Of a stretch of 64,000 nt of DNA, positions 33,308 through 41,977 are shown piece after piece. The notes below the pieces were generated by a model, which did not search any database, had not been told where the DNA came from, and saw nothing but the letters and a program-made list of their open reading frames with translations. The stretch's first letter is position 1; each line of letters opens with the position of its first letter. Source of the stretch: Janibacter alkaliphilus (GTDB lineage Bacteria; Actinomycetota; Actinomycetes; Actinomycetales; Dermatophilaceae); assembly GCF_013408565.1 (NCBI RefSeq), contig NZ_JACBZX010000001.1:2542001-2606000 (forward strand). Direction: 5' to 3'. Position numbers and translations under genes: made by a program.

Positions 33308-34936
33308 GTGGCGACGATCCTGATCTGCCTGCAGCCCTTCGCCGGGCACGTCAACCCGGCGATGCCGCTGGTCCGCGGCCTCGTCGAGGCCGGTCACCGC
33401 GTGGTCGTCATGACCGGACGGGACCACGCCGACGCCGTCCGCCGGGCCGGAGGTGACCCCGTGGGGCTACCTCCGGGGACGGACACGGCCGACCCCGAGG
33501 TCGTGCGTCGGTTGGCCCGACGGAGCGAGCTCGGTCTGCTCGCCCGCATGCGCGATGACCTGGCGGGCTTCGTCGAGCCCATGGCCGAGCAGTCGCGGGT
33601 GATCGACGCGGTCGTCGCCGAGAGGGGCGTCGATGTCGTGGTCGCCGATCCGATGTTCTTCGGCGCACTGCCCCAGGCTCTGCGTGCCGAGGGGCCGCCC
33701 GTGCTGGTGCTGGGGCTGCTCCCGCTGATGCGGCCCGGCGGTGGGAGCATGCAAGGGCGTGCCGAGCGGTGGATCATGACCCGGCTGCTGCGTCCGGTGC
33801 AGCGCCTCGCCCAGGAGCAGGCAGCTCATCGTGGCGTCGTGCTCGACCGGTTCTTCATGTGGTGGACCACGGCCAGCGACGGTGTGCTGCAGCTGAGCGG
33901 TCCCAGCTTCGAGCCCGCCGCTCGAGAGGACGGCGGAGGCGCCCCCATCCACTTCGTCGGGCCGCTGACCCGCAGCGACGGTGCCTTGCCGCCGTGGTGG
34001 ACCGAGCTGCGCGCGGACCGGCCGACCGTGCTCGTGACCCAGGGGACGCTGGCGAACGCGGACGCCGCAGAGCTCATCGACCCGGCGCTGGCAGCGCTCG
34101 CCGACGCCCCGGCGAACGTCGTGGTCACCACCGGCGGAGGAGCGACGCCGTCGGTGGTGCCGAGCAACACGTGGGTCGCCGATCACCTGCCGCTGGACTC
34201 GGTGCTGCCTCGCTGCGCGCTGCTGCTGACCAACGGTGGGTACGGAGGGGTGCAGCTGGCCCTGCGCCACGGGGTGCCCGTCGCGCTCGTGGGTGCGACC
34301 GAGGACAAGGCCGAGGTGCTGGCGCGGCTGCGCAGCAGCGGTGCGGGAGAGGGGATCCGGACCGTTCGCCCGCGTCCCCGCCAGGTACGTCGGCTCGTGG
34401 AGCAGATCCTCGGAGACGAGCGCTACCGACGCCGAGCCACGGCGCTCTCCGAGGAGATCGAGCGCTGCGGAGGCGTTGCCGCGGCCGTCGAGATCATCAC
34501 GGGTGCTGCACGCTCATCGTCGGTGCGCGTGCAGAGGCCTCGCGCGGAGTGCGGCCGGGTCCAGGGAGACACATGCTGGGTGGTCTACATCGGACCTGCA
34601 GACCATGGTGCAGGCTGGTCCTCAGGGCTGGAGCCCGTCGCCGCGGCCTCCACCGAGGAGCAGGCTCACCAGCTGCTCGAGCGGCTCCTCAGCGTCACCC
34701 CCGGCCGCGCGAACCTCATCGAGGACTATCCCTACCGCGCCGACGACGAGCGACACGGGGGAGGTGCCGGCTCCGGGCGGACGGTGCACCTGGTGGTGAC
34801 CCTCGACGACGGCCCTTCGGTCAGCACCGTCTTCGACTCCATCGACGAGGCCGGCAGGCACGCCGACGATCTGCGCCGACTCGGGGAGGCCGGCGTGACG
34901 ATCATCGACATGGTGATGGACGTCCTTCCGTCGTGA
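33308..34936 (+). CDS. GT1-family (MGT/UGT-like) glycosyltransferase with a C-terminal extension
   Basis: A 542-aa protein (GTG 33308). Residues 1-400 form a GT-B glycosyltransferase: N-terminal QPFAGHVNPAMPLV, the donor-site region VTQGTLANADAAELI and the nucleotide-sugar signature NGGYGGVQLALRHGVPVALVG. The family glycosylates small lipophilic acceptors, macrolides or lipids using UDP-sugars. Residues about 405-542 are an added domain I do not recognise (DTCWVVYIGPADHGAGW, RTVHLVVTLDDGPSV). No sugar-pathway genes are adjacent, so the acceptor is unknown. Confidence 0.82.
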   Translation: MATILICLQPFAGHVNPAMPLVRGLVEAGHRVVVMTGRDHADAVRRAGGDPVGLPPGTDTADPEVVRRLARRSELGLLARMRDDLAGFVEPMAEQSRVIDAVVAERGVDVVVADPMFFGALPQALRAEGPPVLVLGLLPLMRPGGGSMQGRAERWIMTRLLRPVQRLAQEQAAHRGVVLDRFFMWWTTASDGVLQLSGPSFEPAAREDGGGAPIHFVGPLTRSDGALPPWWTELRADRPTVLVTQGTLANADAAELIDPALAALADAPANVVVTTGGGATPSVVPSNTWVADHLPLDSVLPRCALLLTNGGYGGVQLALRHGVPVALVGATEDKAEVLARLRSSGAGEGIRTVRPRPRQVRRLVEQILGDERYRRRATALSEEIERCGGVAAAVEIITGAARSSSVRVQRPRAECGRVQGDTCWVVYIGPADHGAGWSSGLEPVAAASTEEQAHQLLERLLSVTPGRANLIEDYPYRADDERHGGGAGSGRTVHLVVTLDDGPSVSTVFDSIDEAGRHADDLRRLGEAGVTIIDMVMDVLPS

Positions 34937-35001
34937 CCGGTCGGCTCGACGTCGGCACGCATCCACGCGGCCAATGGAAGGCGAGCCGCTAGCGTTCCCT
35001 C

Positions 35002-35397
35002 ATGGCGCACCCGCTGATGGTGGACGAGGATGACCCGCTGCTGGGGCGAGTCCGCGAAATCGCGCTGGCCCTGCCCGGCGCCGACGAGAAGATCAGCCAC
35101 GGGCACCCCGCCTTCTTCACCCGCAAGGTCTTCGCCTATTTCGGTGGCTCGCTGAAGGTCGATGGCGAGTGGGAGCAGCGGGCGCGCTCGGTCGTCGTCA
35201 AGCCGGACGAGGACGAGGCCCGGGCGCTGCTGGAGGACCCGCGCTGCTACCGGCCCGCCTACCTCGGACCCAGCGGCTGGGTCGGTCTCGACCTCGACGC
35301 GTGCACCCACTGGGACGAGGTGGCCGAGCTGGTCGAGGCGTCGTTCCGGGAGACCGCAGGCGTGCGCCTCGTCGCCGAGCTCGACGCCCGCGGCTGA
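35002..35397 (+). CDS. MmcQ/YjbR-family protein
   Basis: A 131-aa protein of the YjbR/MmcQ family (double-wing DNA-binding-like fold). Typical landmarks: LALPGADEKISHGHPAFF, SVVVKPDEDEARALL, GPSGWVGLDLD and a C-terminal helix with SFRETA. Function of the family is not established. Monocistronic. Confidence 0.85.
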   Translation: MAHPLMVDEDDPLLGRVREIALALPGADEKISHGHPAFFTRKVFAYFGGSLKVDGEWEQRARSVVVKPDEDEARALLEDPRCYRPAYLGPSGWVGLDLDACTHWDEVAELVEASFRETAGVRLVAELDARG

Positions 35398-35441
35398 CCG
35401 ATCCTGCCTGAAGGGGTTGACAGGGGAGAGGTCTGGCGAGA

Positions 35442-35465
35442 CAGTGAAGTCACTGCTTATATAAG
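35442..35465 (+). promoter_or_regulatory. operator and probable -10 upstream of the ArsR gene
   Basis: CAGTGAAGTCACTG (35442-35455) is a perfect 6-2-6 palindrome, followed at once by CTTATATAAG (35456-35465), an AT-rich palindrome that can serve as -10. Both lie 10-33 nt before the ArsR ATG, so autoregulation by binding over the promoter is likely. Confidence 0.6.
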
Positions 35466-35474
35466 GAAGTAGCG

Positions 35475-35807
35475 ATGAAACAGGCGACCGACCCGTTGAG
35501 CCGGGTCTTCAGCGCGCTGGCCGACCCCACCCGACGCGGCATCCTCGACCGGCTGTCGCAGGGGGAGTCCACCGTCGGCGAGCTGACGACCCCCTTCGGC
35601 ATGAGCCAGCCGGCGATCAGCCAGCACCTGCGCGTGCTCGAGGACGCCGGCCTCATCACGCGCACCCGCCAGGCCCAGTACCGGATCTGCGCGGCGCGGC
35701 CGGAGGGGCTGAGCGAGGCCGACGACTGGGTCAGCCGCCACCGCGAGATCTGGACCGGTCGCCTCGACCGGCTCGAGGAGACCATCACCGGCCTGACCAC
35801 CGACTGA
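35475..35807 (+). CDS. ArsR-family transcriptional regulator
   Basis: A 110-aa winged-helix repressor: FSALADPTRRGILDRLSQGE, recognition helix MSQPAISQHLRVLEDAGL, wing TRTRQAQYRIC. No metal-binding Cys cluster, matching the subgroup that is commonly cotranscribed with SRPBCC (AHSA1) genes. Such a gene follows 41 nt downstream. ATG with AAGGAAG ribosome site. Confidence 0.9.
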   Translation: MKQATDPLSRVFSALADPTRRGILDRLSQGESTVGELTTPFGMSQPAISQHLRVLEDAGLITRTRQAQYRICAARPEGLSEADDWVSRHREIWTGRLDRLEETITGLTTD

Positions 35808-35848
35808 GCGAAGGGCGGCCGGCACCGGCCGCCACGAGAGGAGCCCGC

Positions 35849-36781
35849 ATGAGCACCGAGACCGACTCGATCACCCTGACCCGCACCCTGGACGCCCCCC
35901 GCGAGACGCTGTGGCGCGCCTGGACCGACCCGGAGATCGCCGCCCGCTGGTGGCACCCGCACGACGTCACCGTGGCCGAGGGCAGCACCCATATCGACCT
36001 GCGCGTCGGCGGCGAGTACGGCTACCTCATGGTCGACCGTGACGGCGGCGAGTACCCGACCGGCGGCACCTACCTCGAGCTGGACCCGCCCGGGCGCCTG
36101 GTCTGCACCTGGCGCGAGCCGGGGGATGAGGACGGCATCGCGCCGGTGCTCACCCTCGACCTGGCCGACCTCGGCGACGGGCGCACCGAGATGACCTTCC
36201 ACCTGGCGAAGGTGCCTGGCGAGAGCCACGAGGGCATCGACAGCGGCTGGCGCGAGGCGTTCGAGGAGCTCGAGACCACCCTGGCGCGAGGCGATGTCGG
36301 ACCCGCCGCCGACGGGCGCGAGCGGATGATCCGCAGCCGCGTGGTGCCGCTGCCGGCCGAGGCGATCTTCGCCGTGCTCGCCGACCCGGCTCGCCATCAC
36401 GAGACCGAGCCCGGGGACTGGGTGCGCAGCGCGGTCGACCCGCAGCCGATCACGCAGGTCGGGCAGGTCTTCAGCGTCAACATGTTCGTCGAGGGTCAGG
36501 GCGACTACGTCATGGACAACCGTGTGGTCGCGCTGGAGCCGGATCGCGTGATCGCCTGGGCGCCAGGGCAGTACGACGATAGGGGCGAGCTCGGCCCGAC
36601 CTGGTGGACGTGGCGCTACGACCTCGCGCCGAGCGGGGACGGCACCGAGGTGACGATCACCTACGACTGGACCGACACCCCGGACTTCTTCCGCCGCGAG
36701 GTGCCGATGCCGCCCTTCCCGGCCGAGTTCCTCGACGAATCGCTGGCGAGCCTGGAGCAGGCTGCGGGGTCGTCGCGATGA
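35849..36781 (+). CDS. tandem SRPBCC (AHSA1-like) domain protein
   Basis: A 310-aa protein made of two START/Bet v1-like domains. The first (about 8-150) has the hallmark DAPRETLWRAWTDPEIAARWW and the end SGWREAFEELETTL. The second (about 160-305) runs from MIRSRVVPLPAEAIFAVLADP to FLDESLASLEQA. Single-domain proteins of this type often accompany ArsR regulators; here two are fused. A hydrophobic-ligand role is the usual guess. Its stop overlaps the next ATG (ATGA). Confidence 0.85.
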   Translation: MSTETDSITLTRTLDAPRETLWRAWTDPEIAARWWHPHDVTVAEGSTHIDLRVGGEYGYLMVDRDGGEYPTGGTYLELDPPGRLVCTWREPGDEDGIAPVLTLDLADLGDGRTEMTFHLAKVPGESHEGIDSGWREAFEELETTLARGDVGPAADGRERMIRSRVVPLPAEAIFAVLADPARHHETEPGDWVRSAVDPQPITQVGQVFSVNMFVEGQGDYVMDNRVVALEPDRVIAWAPGQYDDRGELGPTWWTWRYDLAPSGDGTEVTITYDWTDTPDFFRREVPMPPFPAEFLDESLASLEQAAGSSR

Positions 36782-37323
36782 AGATCGTCATCACCCAGAA
36801 CATCACGCTCGACGGCCGGATCGAGATGCTCGACGACTGGTTCGACCCGGCCACCGAGACCCCGGACCTGACGGAGGAGACGCGCAGGCAGACCGAAGGC
36901 GAGGAGCTGCTGCTGCTCGGCCGGCAGACCTTCACCGACTTCCGCGGGTACTGGCCGCACCAGAGCGGCGAGACCGCCGACATGGTCAACGGGGCGGCGA
37001 AGGGGGTCATCACGAGCACCCTCACCGACCCGGAGTGGGACACCGCGACCATCCTCGGCGACGACCCGGTCGCGGTCGCCCGTGAGCTGCGCGAGCAGCC
37101 GGGCGGCCACGCCTGCGTCACCGGCAGCATCCAGGTCAGCCACGCTCTGACCCGGGCGGATCTCGTCGACGAGTACCGGCTCTTCGTCTACCCGGCCTGG
37201 CAGGGACGCGGGCGTTCGCTCTTCCCCGAGGGCGAGGCGCCGCCACAGCTGGAGCAGGTGCGCCACGTCGCCTTCAGCGGCGGGGTGACCTTCCTCGCCC
37301 TTCGTCCCTCGTCTCGGCCGTGA
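36778..37323 (+). CDS. dihydrofolate-reductase-family protein (RibD C-terminal-like)
   Basis: A 181-aa protein with the reductase fold of RibD-C/DHFR-like proteins: MKIVITQNITLDGRIE at the start, LLLLGRQTFTDFRGYW, and CVTGSIQVSHALTRADLVDEY near the NADPH site. It is coupled to the SRPBCC gene and overlaps the following NTF2-like gene (GTGA). Substrate unknown; not a housekeeping DHFR by pattern. Confidence 0.85.
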   Translation: MKIVITQNITLDGRIEMLDDWFDPATETPDLTEETRRQTEGEELLLLGRQTFTDFRGYWPHQSGETADMVNGAAKGVITSTLTDPEWDTATILGDDPVAVARELREQPGGHACVTGSIQVSHALTRADLVDEYRLFVYPAWQGRGRSLFPEGEAPPQLEQVRHVAFSGGVTFLALRPSSRP

Positions 37324-37664
37324 GCGACGCACGGCAGACCGCTCTGGCGTTCCTGAGCGCCTGGGCCGAGGGTGACACGGAGGTCGCCGGTCGGTACCTG
37401 GCGCAGGACGTCACCTTCGAGAGCCCGCGGGCGAGTCTGACCGGACGAGCGCCGGTGCTGGCGGCGATGGCCGAGTTCGCGGTGGCGGTGACCTCCATCG
37501 ACGTCCTCGCAGTCACCGCCGAGAAGGACACGGCGATCGTCATGTACGACATGCACACCGAACCCGTCGGGACCATCCGCGCGGCCGAGTGCTGCACCGT
37601 GATCGAAGGCCTCATCACCAGCGACCGGCTCGTCTTCGACACGGCTCTGCTCGGCCGAGGCTAG
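37320..37664 (+). CDS. SnoaL/NTF2-like protein
   Basis: A 114-aa cone-fold protein: SDARQTALAFLSAWAEGD, LAQDVTFESPRASLTGRAPVLAAM, ECCTVIEGLITSDRLVFD. GTG 37320 overlaps the DHFR-like stop, making it the last gene of the arsR-SRPBCC-DHFR-NTF2 operon. Specific activity cannot be inferred. Confidence 0.8.
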   Translation: MSDARQTALAFLSAWAEGDTEVAGRYLAQDVTFESPRASLTGRAPVLAAMAEFAVAVTSIDVLAVTAEKDTAIVMYDMHTEPVGTIRAAECCTVIEGLITSDRLVFDTALLGRG

Positions 37665-37703
37665 CCCCGGCAGCCGGGGTGGGAGCGGAGATATCCTCGC
37701 GCG

Positions 37704-38741
37704 GTGGATCACGCGCGCTTCGGATCGAGGGTGCTCACCGAGCCCGTCGCGCTCACCCACGACCCGGCCGACCTCGACGCCGGGGGAGACTGGGCGGTCG
37801 TCGTCACCTTCGAGGGCGAGCTCACCGCGGTCCGTTTCGCCCGAACCGATCAGCCTGTCCCGCAACCGGACCCGTGGACGCCGGTGACAGCGGCGTGGAG
37901 ATCCTCGATGGACGAAGGGGAGTACCGCCGCGGCGTCGCCACGATCCGCGAGCACATCGCCGCCGGCACCGTCTACCAGGTCAACCTCTGCCGGATGCTC
38001 AGCGCGCCGCTGCCCGAGCACGCCCATCTCCCGGCCCTGGCGCACGTGCTCGCGGCCGGCAACCCTGCCCCCTTCGCCGGTCTCGTGCACGTCCCCTCGG
38101 CCGGGCTGGACGTCGTCAGCGCCTCGCCCGAGGCCTACCTGATCCGCGACGGCGACCGGCTGGTCTCCCGACCGATCAAGGGCACCGGGGCGTCCGCCGC
38201 CGACCTCGGCGCCAAGGACCACGCCGAGAACGTCATGATCACCGACCTCGTCCGCAACGACCTCAGCCCGGTGAGCGAGCCCGGCACCGTGGCCGTCGAG
38301 GAGCTGTGCGCCGTCGAGCAGCACCCCGGGCTGGTGCACCTGACGAGCAGCGTCGCCGGTCGGCTGCGGCCCGGCGTCACCTGGCCCGACATCCTCGCGG
38401 CTACCTTCCCGCCCGGCTCGGTCAGCGGGGCGCCGAAGTCCTCGGCGCTGCGGATCATCGACGAGCTGGAGTCGAGCCCGCGGGGTGCCTACTGCGGGGC
38501 GGTCGGTTGGATCGACGCCGACGCCGGCCGCGCGGAACTCGCCGTGGGCATCCGCACGTTCGTCGCAGAGACAGCGCGGAACGAGACGCAGGGTGAAGAG
38601 ACTCAGGATCATGCCCGGGTGCTGCGCTTCGGCACCGGCGCCGGCATCACGTGGGGCTCGGACCCGGCCGCGGAGTGGCGGGAGACCGAGCTCAAGGCAG
38701 CACGCCTCATCGGTCTGGCATCTGGGAAGGTAGGCGCATGA
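37704..38741 (+). CDS. pabB: aminodeoxychorismate synthase component I
   Basis: A 345-aa chorismate-utilising enzyme making 4-amino-4-deoxychorismate for folate synthesis. The catalytic core has TVYQVNLCRMLS, SASPEAYLIRDG, the PabB-specific PIKGTGAS (its Lys is the covalent catalytic residue of PabB), NVMITDLVRNDLS and PGSVSGAPKSSAL. It is shorter than E. coli PabB because the N-terminal regulatory domain is reduced. GTG start; the stop overlaps pabC (ATGA). No glutaminase (pabA) gene is nearby. Confidence 0.92.
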   Translation: MDHARFGSRVLTEPVALTHDPADLDAGGDWAVVVTFEGELTAVRFARTDQPVPQPDPWTPVTAAWRSSMDEGEYRRGVATIREHIAAGTVYQVNLCRMLSAPLPEHAHLPALAHVLAAGNPAPFAGLVHVPSAGLDVVSASPEAYLIRDGDRLVSRPIKGTGASAADLGAKDHAENVMITDLVRNDLSPVSEPGTVAVEELCAVEQHPGLVHLTSSVAGRLRPGVTWPDILAATFPPGSVSGAPKSSALRIIDELESSPRGAYCGAVGWIDADAGRAELAVGIRTFVAETARNETQGEETQDHARVLRFGTGAGITWGSDPAAEWRETELKAARLIGLASGKVGA

Positions 38742-39583
38742 GCGGCACGACGGTCTGGGTCAACGGTTCGCTGGTCGACGAGGACGAGCGCAGCCTCTCC
38801 GCCCTCGACCACGGCCTGACGGTGGGGGACGGCGCGTTCGAGACGTGCAAGGTCATCGATGGGGAGATCTTCGGCCGCACCCGTCACCTGCGCCGGCTGG
38901 AGCGCACCCTCGCCGGCCTCGGCCTCACCGGCTTCGACGCCGACCGCCTCGACGAAGGGATCGACGCCGCCCTCGCCGCGGCCGGACCGATGCCGCTGGG
39001 GCGCATCCGCTGGACCGTCACCGGCGGGGTCGGGCCGCTCGGCTCCGACCGCACCAGCGGCGAGCTCACCTACGTCATCGGCCTCGTGCCGGCCAAGCCC
39101 CTGCCCAGCCACGCCCGCGTCGCGACCGTGCCGTGGACGCGCAACGAGCAGGCCGCGACCGCCGGGCTGAAGACCACCTCGTACGCCGACAACGTCATCG
39201 CCCTCGCCCGGGCGCGCGAGCACGGCGCCGACGAGGCGGTGCTGCGCAACACCCGCGGCGAGCTCTGCGAGGGGACCGGCTCCAACGTCTTCGTCGTCCA
39301 GGACGGGGTCATCCTCACCCCGCCGCTGGAGTCCGGCTGCCTGGCCGGGATCACCCGCGCGGTGACCATCGAGTGGTGCCGCGAGGCCGGGCTCGAGGTG
39401 CGCGAGCAGACCCTGCCCGGTGAGGCGCTCGTCACCAGCGACGAGGCGTTCCTGACGAACACCATGCGCGACGTGCAGCCCATCGCTACCGTCGACGGGG
39501 ACAGCCTGGCCGAGGAGATGCCGGTGACCGCTCAGGCGGCGGCGATCTTCGCCGAGCGGGTCGCGGAGAGGATGGACCCGTGA
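38738..39583 (+). CDS. pabC: aminodeoxychorismate lyase / class IV aminotransferase
   Basis: A 281-aa PLP enzyme. The PLP Lys is in GLKTTSYADNVIAL, and ELCEGTGSNVFVV is the cofactor-phosphate region of fold-type IV enzymes. Directly after pabB with an ATGA overlap, so conversion of aminodeoxychorismate to p-aminobenzoate is the likely job. A branched-chain or D-amino acid aminotransferase would look similar, but context favours PabC. Confidence 0.9.
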   Translation: MSGTTVWVNGSLVDEDERSLSALDHGLTVGDGAFETCKVIDGEIFGRTRHLRRLERTLAGLGLTGFDADRLDEGIDAALAAAGPMPLGRIRWTVTGGVGPLGSDRTSGELTYVIGLVPAKPLPSHARVATVPWTRNEQAATAGLKTTSYADNVIALARAREHGADEAVLRNTRGELCEGTGSNVFVVQDGVILTPPLESGCLAGITRAVTIEWCREAGLEVREQTLPGEALVTSDEAFLTNTMRDVQPIATVDGDSLAEEMPVTAQAAAIFAERVAERMDP

Positions 39584-40134
39584 GCGTCACGGTCGACAAG
39601 CACGAGCGGCGGCGGCGCGCCTACGACGACGGCGGCAACCGGCGCGGCTACCTCGACGTGCGCCGCGACCAGCACGAGATCGCCCAGCGCGAGCTGCAGG
39701 AGCAGTTCGGCGACGACAAGCGGATCGACGTCGAGGACGACCCGATCGCCTGGCGCCGCAAGATCCGGCAGAACCCGGCGGGTGCGCTGGCCTGGCGGAT
39801 CGGGATCTTCGTCGTGGGGCTGGTGCTCATCGTCGCCGGCATCCCGATGGTCCCGCTCGTCGGACCGGGCTGGGCGGTGATCTTCGTCGGCCTCTTCCTG
39901 TGGAGCACCGAGTTCATCTGGGCGCGGCGGGTCACCCAGTTCATCAAGGCCGAGGTGCGCACCTTCAACATCTGGTACCCCTCGCTGCCGTGGAAGGCGA
40001 AGGTGCCCATCGGGGTGCTCACCGTCGTCTTCTGCTGGCTGTGCTTCTACGTCGTGCTGCTGCTGCTCGGGGTGCCGGACTGGAGCCCGGACCCGGTCAA
40101 GGGCTGGCTGGAGTCGCTGCCCGGCCTCGGCTGA
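39580..40134 (+). CDS. TIGR02611/PGPGW-family membrane protein
   Basis: A 184-aa protein with a charged N-terminal ~65 residues and three membrane segments; the second contains VPLVGPGWAVIFVGL, the PGPGW-type signature, followed by FIWARRVTQFIKAEV. Uncharacterised family common in actinobacteria. GTG 39580 overlaps the pabC stop, so it is expressed from the pab operon. Confidence 0.85.
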   Translation: MSVTVDKHERRRRAYDDGGNRRGYLDVRRDQHEIAQRELQEQFGDDKRIDVEDDPIAWRRKIRQNPAGALAWRIGIFVVGLVLIVAGIPMVPLVGPGWAVIFVGLFLWSTEFIWARRVTQFIKAEVRTFNIWYPSLPWKAKVPIGVLTVVFCWLCFYVVLLLLGVPDWSPDPVKGWLESLPGLG

Positions 40135-40297
40135 GCCTGGTCGTCGGGTCTCACTCTTGCCTGGGGCGCGGCCGGTGCACTGCCGCCGAGGGACGGGCGC
40201 GGCGCCGATGCGGGACCGGTGCGGGGCCGATGTGACGAAGGGGGAGCCCGCCGGGTACTCTGCTCCGGCACCACCCGCCACGGCAGGTGGAGCCCAC

Positions 40298-40374
40298 GGA
40301 CGTGTAGCTCAGCTGGTTAGAGCGTTCGCTTCACACGCGAAAGGTCAGGGGTTCGAGTCCCTTCACGTCCACCA
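40298..40374 (+). tRNA. tRNA-Val (CAC)
   Basis: Acceptor arms GGACGTG/CACGTCC, anticodon loop TTCACAC (anticodon CAC), T loop TTCGAGT, and an encoded CCA at 40372-40374. It stands alone, and broken genes begin about 140 bp downstream. tRNA 3' ends are common integration targets, but I see no repeat of this one nearby. Confidence 0.96.
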
Positions 40375-40515
40375 CGCACGAGGCTCGAATCCTTGCCGAC
40401 AGAACCGTTGGCTGGGGGTTCGGGCCTTCGGCGTTCTCCAGCCAATCCCTGTGCCCACGGTCCGCTCGCCCACGCTCACTTCTGCGACCGGCTGCCGTCG
40501 TCCGTGGACGCCTGC

Positions 40516-40797
40516 TCACCAGACCTGACGAGCAGTGACCTTCGGATGGGTGGTGCGGGACCGTTCCAGCCCGCACACGACTGCGGCCACGGCCGCGACA
40601 GGTACCCACGCCATGCTCGCGATCAGGGCCCCGGCGGTCGCGGTGCCTGCAGAGCCCGCGGCGATCTTCAGGGCTCCGACCCAGAGGAACACCTGCCCGC
40701 GCGCCTCCGCGGGTGCGTACTCGCTCCGGGCGGCGAGCGTTGCGGCGAAGAAGAAGGCGTTCGCCGCCCCCGTCCCCTCGCCCGCGTCCGACCTGCT
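40516..40797 (-). pseudogene. MFS transporter C-terminal fragment
   Basis: The last ~90 residues of a major-facilitator exporter: ANAFFFAATLAARSEYAPAE, ARGQVFLWVGALKIAAGSAG, then a final membrane segment (ASMAWVPVAAVAAVVCGLE) and TGA at 40516. No start or N-terminal 300 residues exist; the NmrA-like gene stops 4 bp upstream. Remnant of a deletion. Confidence 0.75.
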
Positions 40798-40800
40798 CGA

Positions 40801-41441
40801 TCAGTCCTCGGCGGCCGCGACGGTGATGTGCCGGTCCGCGCCTGGCTGCTCCAGCTCGTCGACCACCGCGACCGCGAGGTCTTCGGCGCTGATCCATGAC
40901 TTCCCGTCCTGCGCGGTGAGCAGGGTGGTCGTGCCTCGGCGGTAGCGCCCGGTGCGCGTCCCCGGCTCCAGCAGGGCAGGAGGGCTGAGGTAGGCCCATG
41001 CCGCGTCGGGTGCGCCTGGCACACCTCGAGCTGGCGCACGCTGACCCCGGCGACCTGCCGCCACGCCGGCGGCACGTAGCGAGGATCGTCGACGACCAGG
41101 GTGCCTGGCCGGTCGGGGGAGCGGAGCGGGCCCGCCCCACCGACGACGAGCACCCGAGCGTCGAGCCGCTGCGCGCTGTGTAGCACCACCTCGGTGGCTG
41201 CGGCCACCAGCTCCAGATCGCCGGGCGCGGCGCGCACCGCGAGGACCAAGGCGTCCGCCCACGTCAGGGCCTCGTCGACCTGCCGCGGGTCGGTGGCATC
41301 CACCCGACGCGAGTCGACGGCGGGGGACGGGCGGGGCGCCGGGGTGCGGGCCGCCGCGGCGACGTCGTGGCCACGCGTGACGGACTCGGTGACGACACGG
41401 CTGCCGACCATGCCCGTGGCGCCGATGACGGTGATCTTCAC
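40801..41441 (-). pseudogene. NmrA-like NAD(P)-binding protein with one frameshift
   Basis: An atypical SDR of the NAD(P)H-binding (NmrA/YwnB) type. GTG 41441 gives MKITVIGATGMVGSRVVTE, then VDEALTWADALVLAV and RQLEVCQAH. The sense shifts at about 41012 to DAAWAYLSPPALLEPGTRTG and KSWISAEDLAVAVVDELEQ, ending at 40801. One C lost from a C run (CACCCGACG from CACCCCGACG) explains it. May be intact in the living cell if this is a sequencing error. Confidence 0.8.
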
Positions 41442-41898
41442 GAGGGAAGCCCTTCGGTCCGGGGCGGGTGGATGTGCGGCGGGGCGTGAGCTGGCCGCAG
41501 ACCATCGCCGTCAGCGCGACGACGAAGCCGACGACCTGCGTCGAGGTCAGCACCTCGCCGGCGCCGAGCGTCGCGGCGACCCCGCCCGGCAGCCGCTGCG
41601 CCGCGACGAAGAGCAGCGGGAAGAAGGCGCCCATGTTGAGCACCCCGAGCACCGTGCTGCGCCACCACCACGCCCCGTGCGGCAGCCGGCGGCCCAGCGC
41701 GAGCGCGATGATCCCGGCGGGCAGGCACCGCAGGAGCGCGGCGAAGAGCGGGTGCCCCTCCGGCAGCAGGTGCGTCGTGACGATGTAGGTGGTGCCCCAC
41801 ACCGCCGGCGCCAGCGCGGTGAGGGCGATCCACCCCACCCGAGGGTCGGTGCCGCTGGCGGGTCGAAGGGGTACGGTCCGGGTCGTCGTCGTGCTCAC
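41438..41898 (-). pseudogene. EamA/DMT-type exporter with internal deletion
   Basis: GTG 41898 starts a drug/metabolite transporter. After VGWIALTALAPAVWGTTYIV come HPLFAALLRCLPAGIIALAL and LNMGAFFPLLFVAAQRLPGG. The protein then jumps from GVAATLGAGEVLTSTQ into the last helix (VVGFVVALTAMVCGQLTP), so about 130 residues are missing. Its frame has no stop before the NmrA-like gene; a stop at 41438 exists one frame away. Divergent from the LysR gene, as is common for such pairs. Confidence 0.7.
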
Positions 41899-41977
41899 CC
41901 CTCGATCCTCGGGCGAGACATAGGCATGAGTCCAAGACATGCTTGTCATCGCAACGATCGACAGACACGATGCATGC

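Noticed and set aside
40298..40374. tRNA-Val as attachment site for an integrated element
   Set aside because: No second copy of its 3' end and no integrase gene were found in the window.
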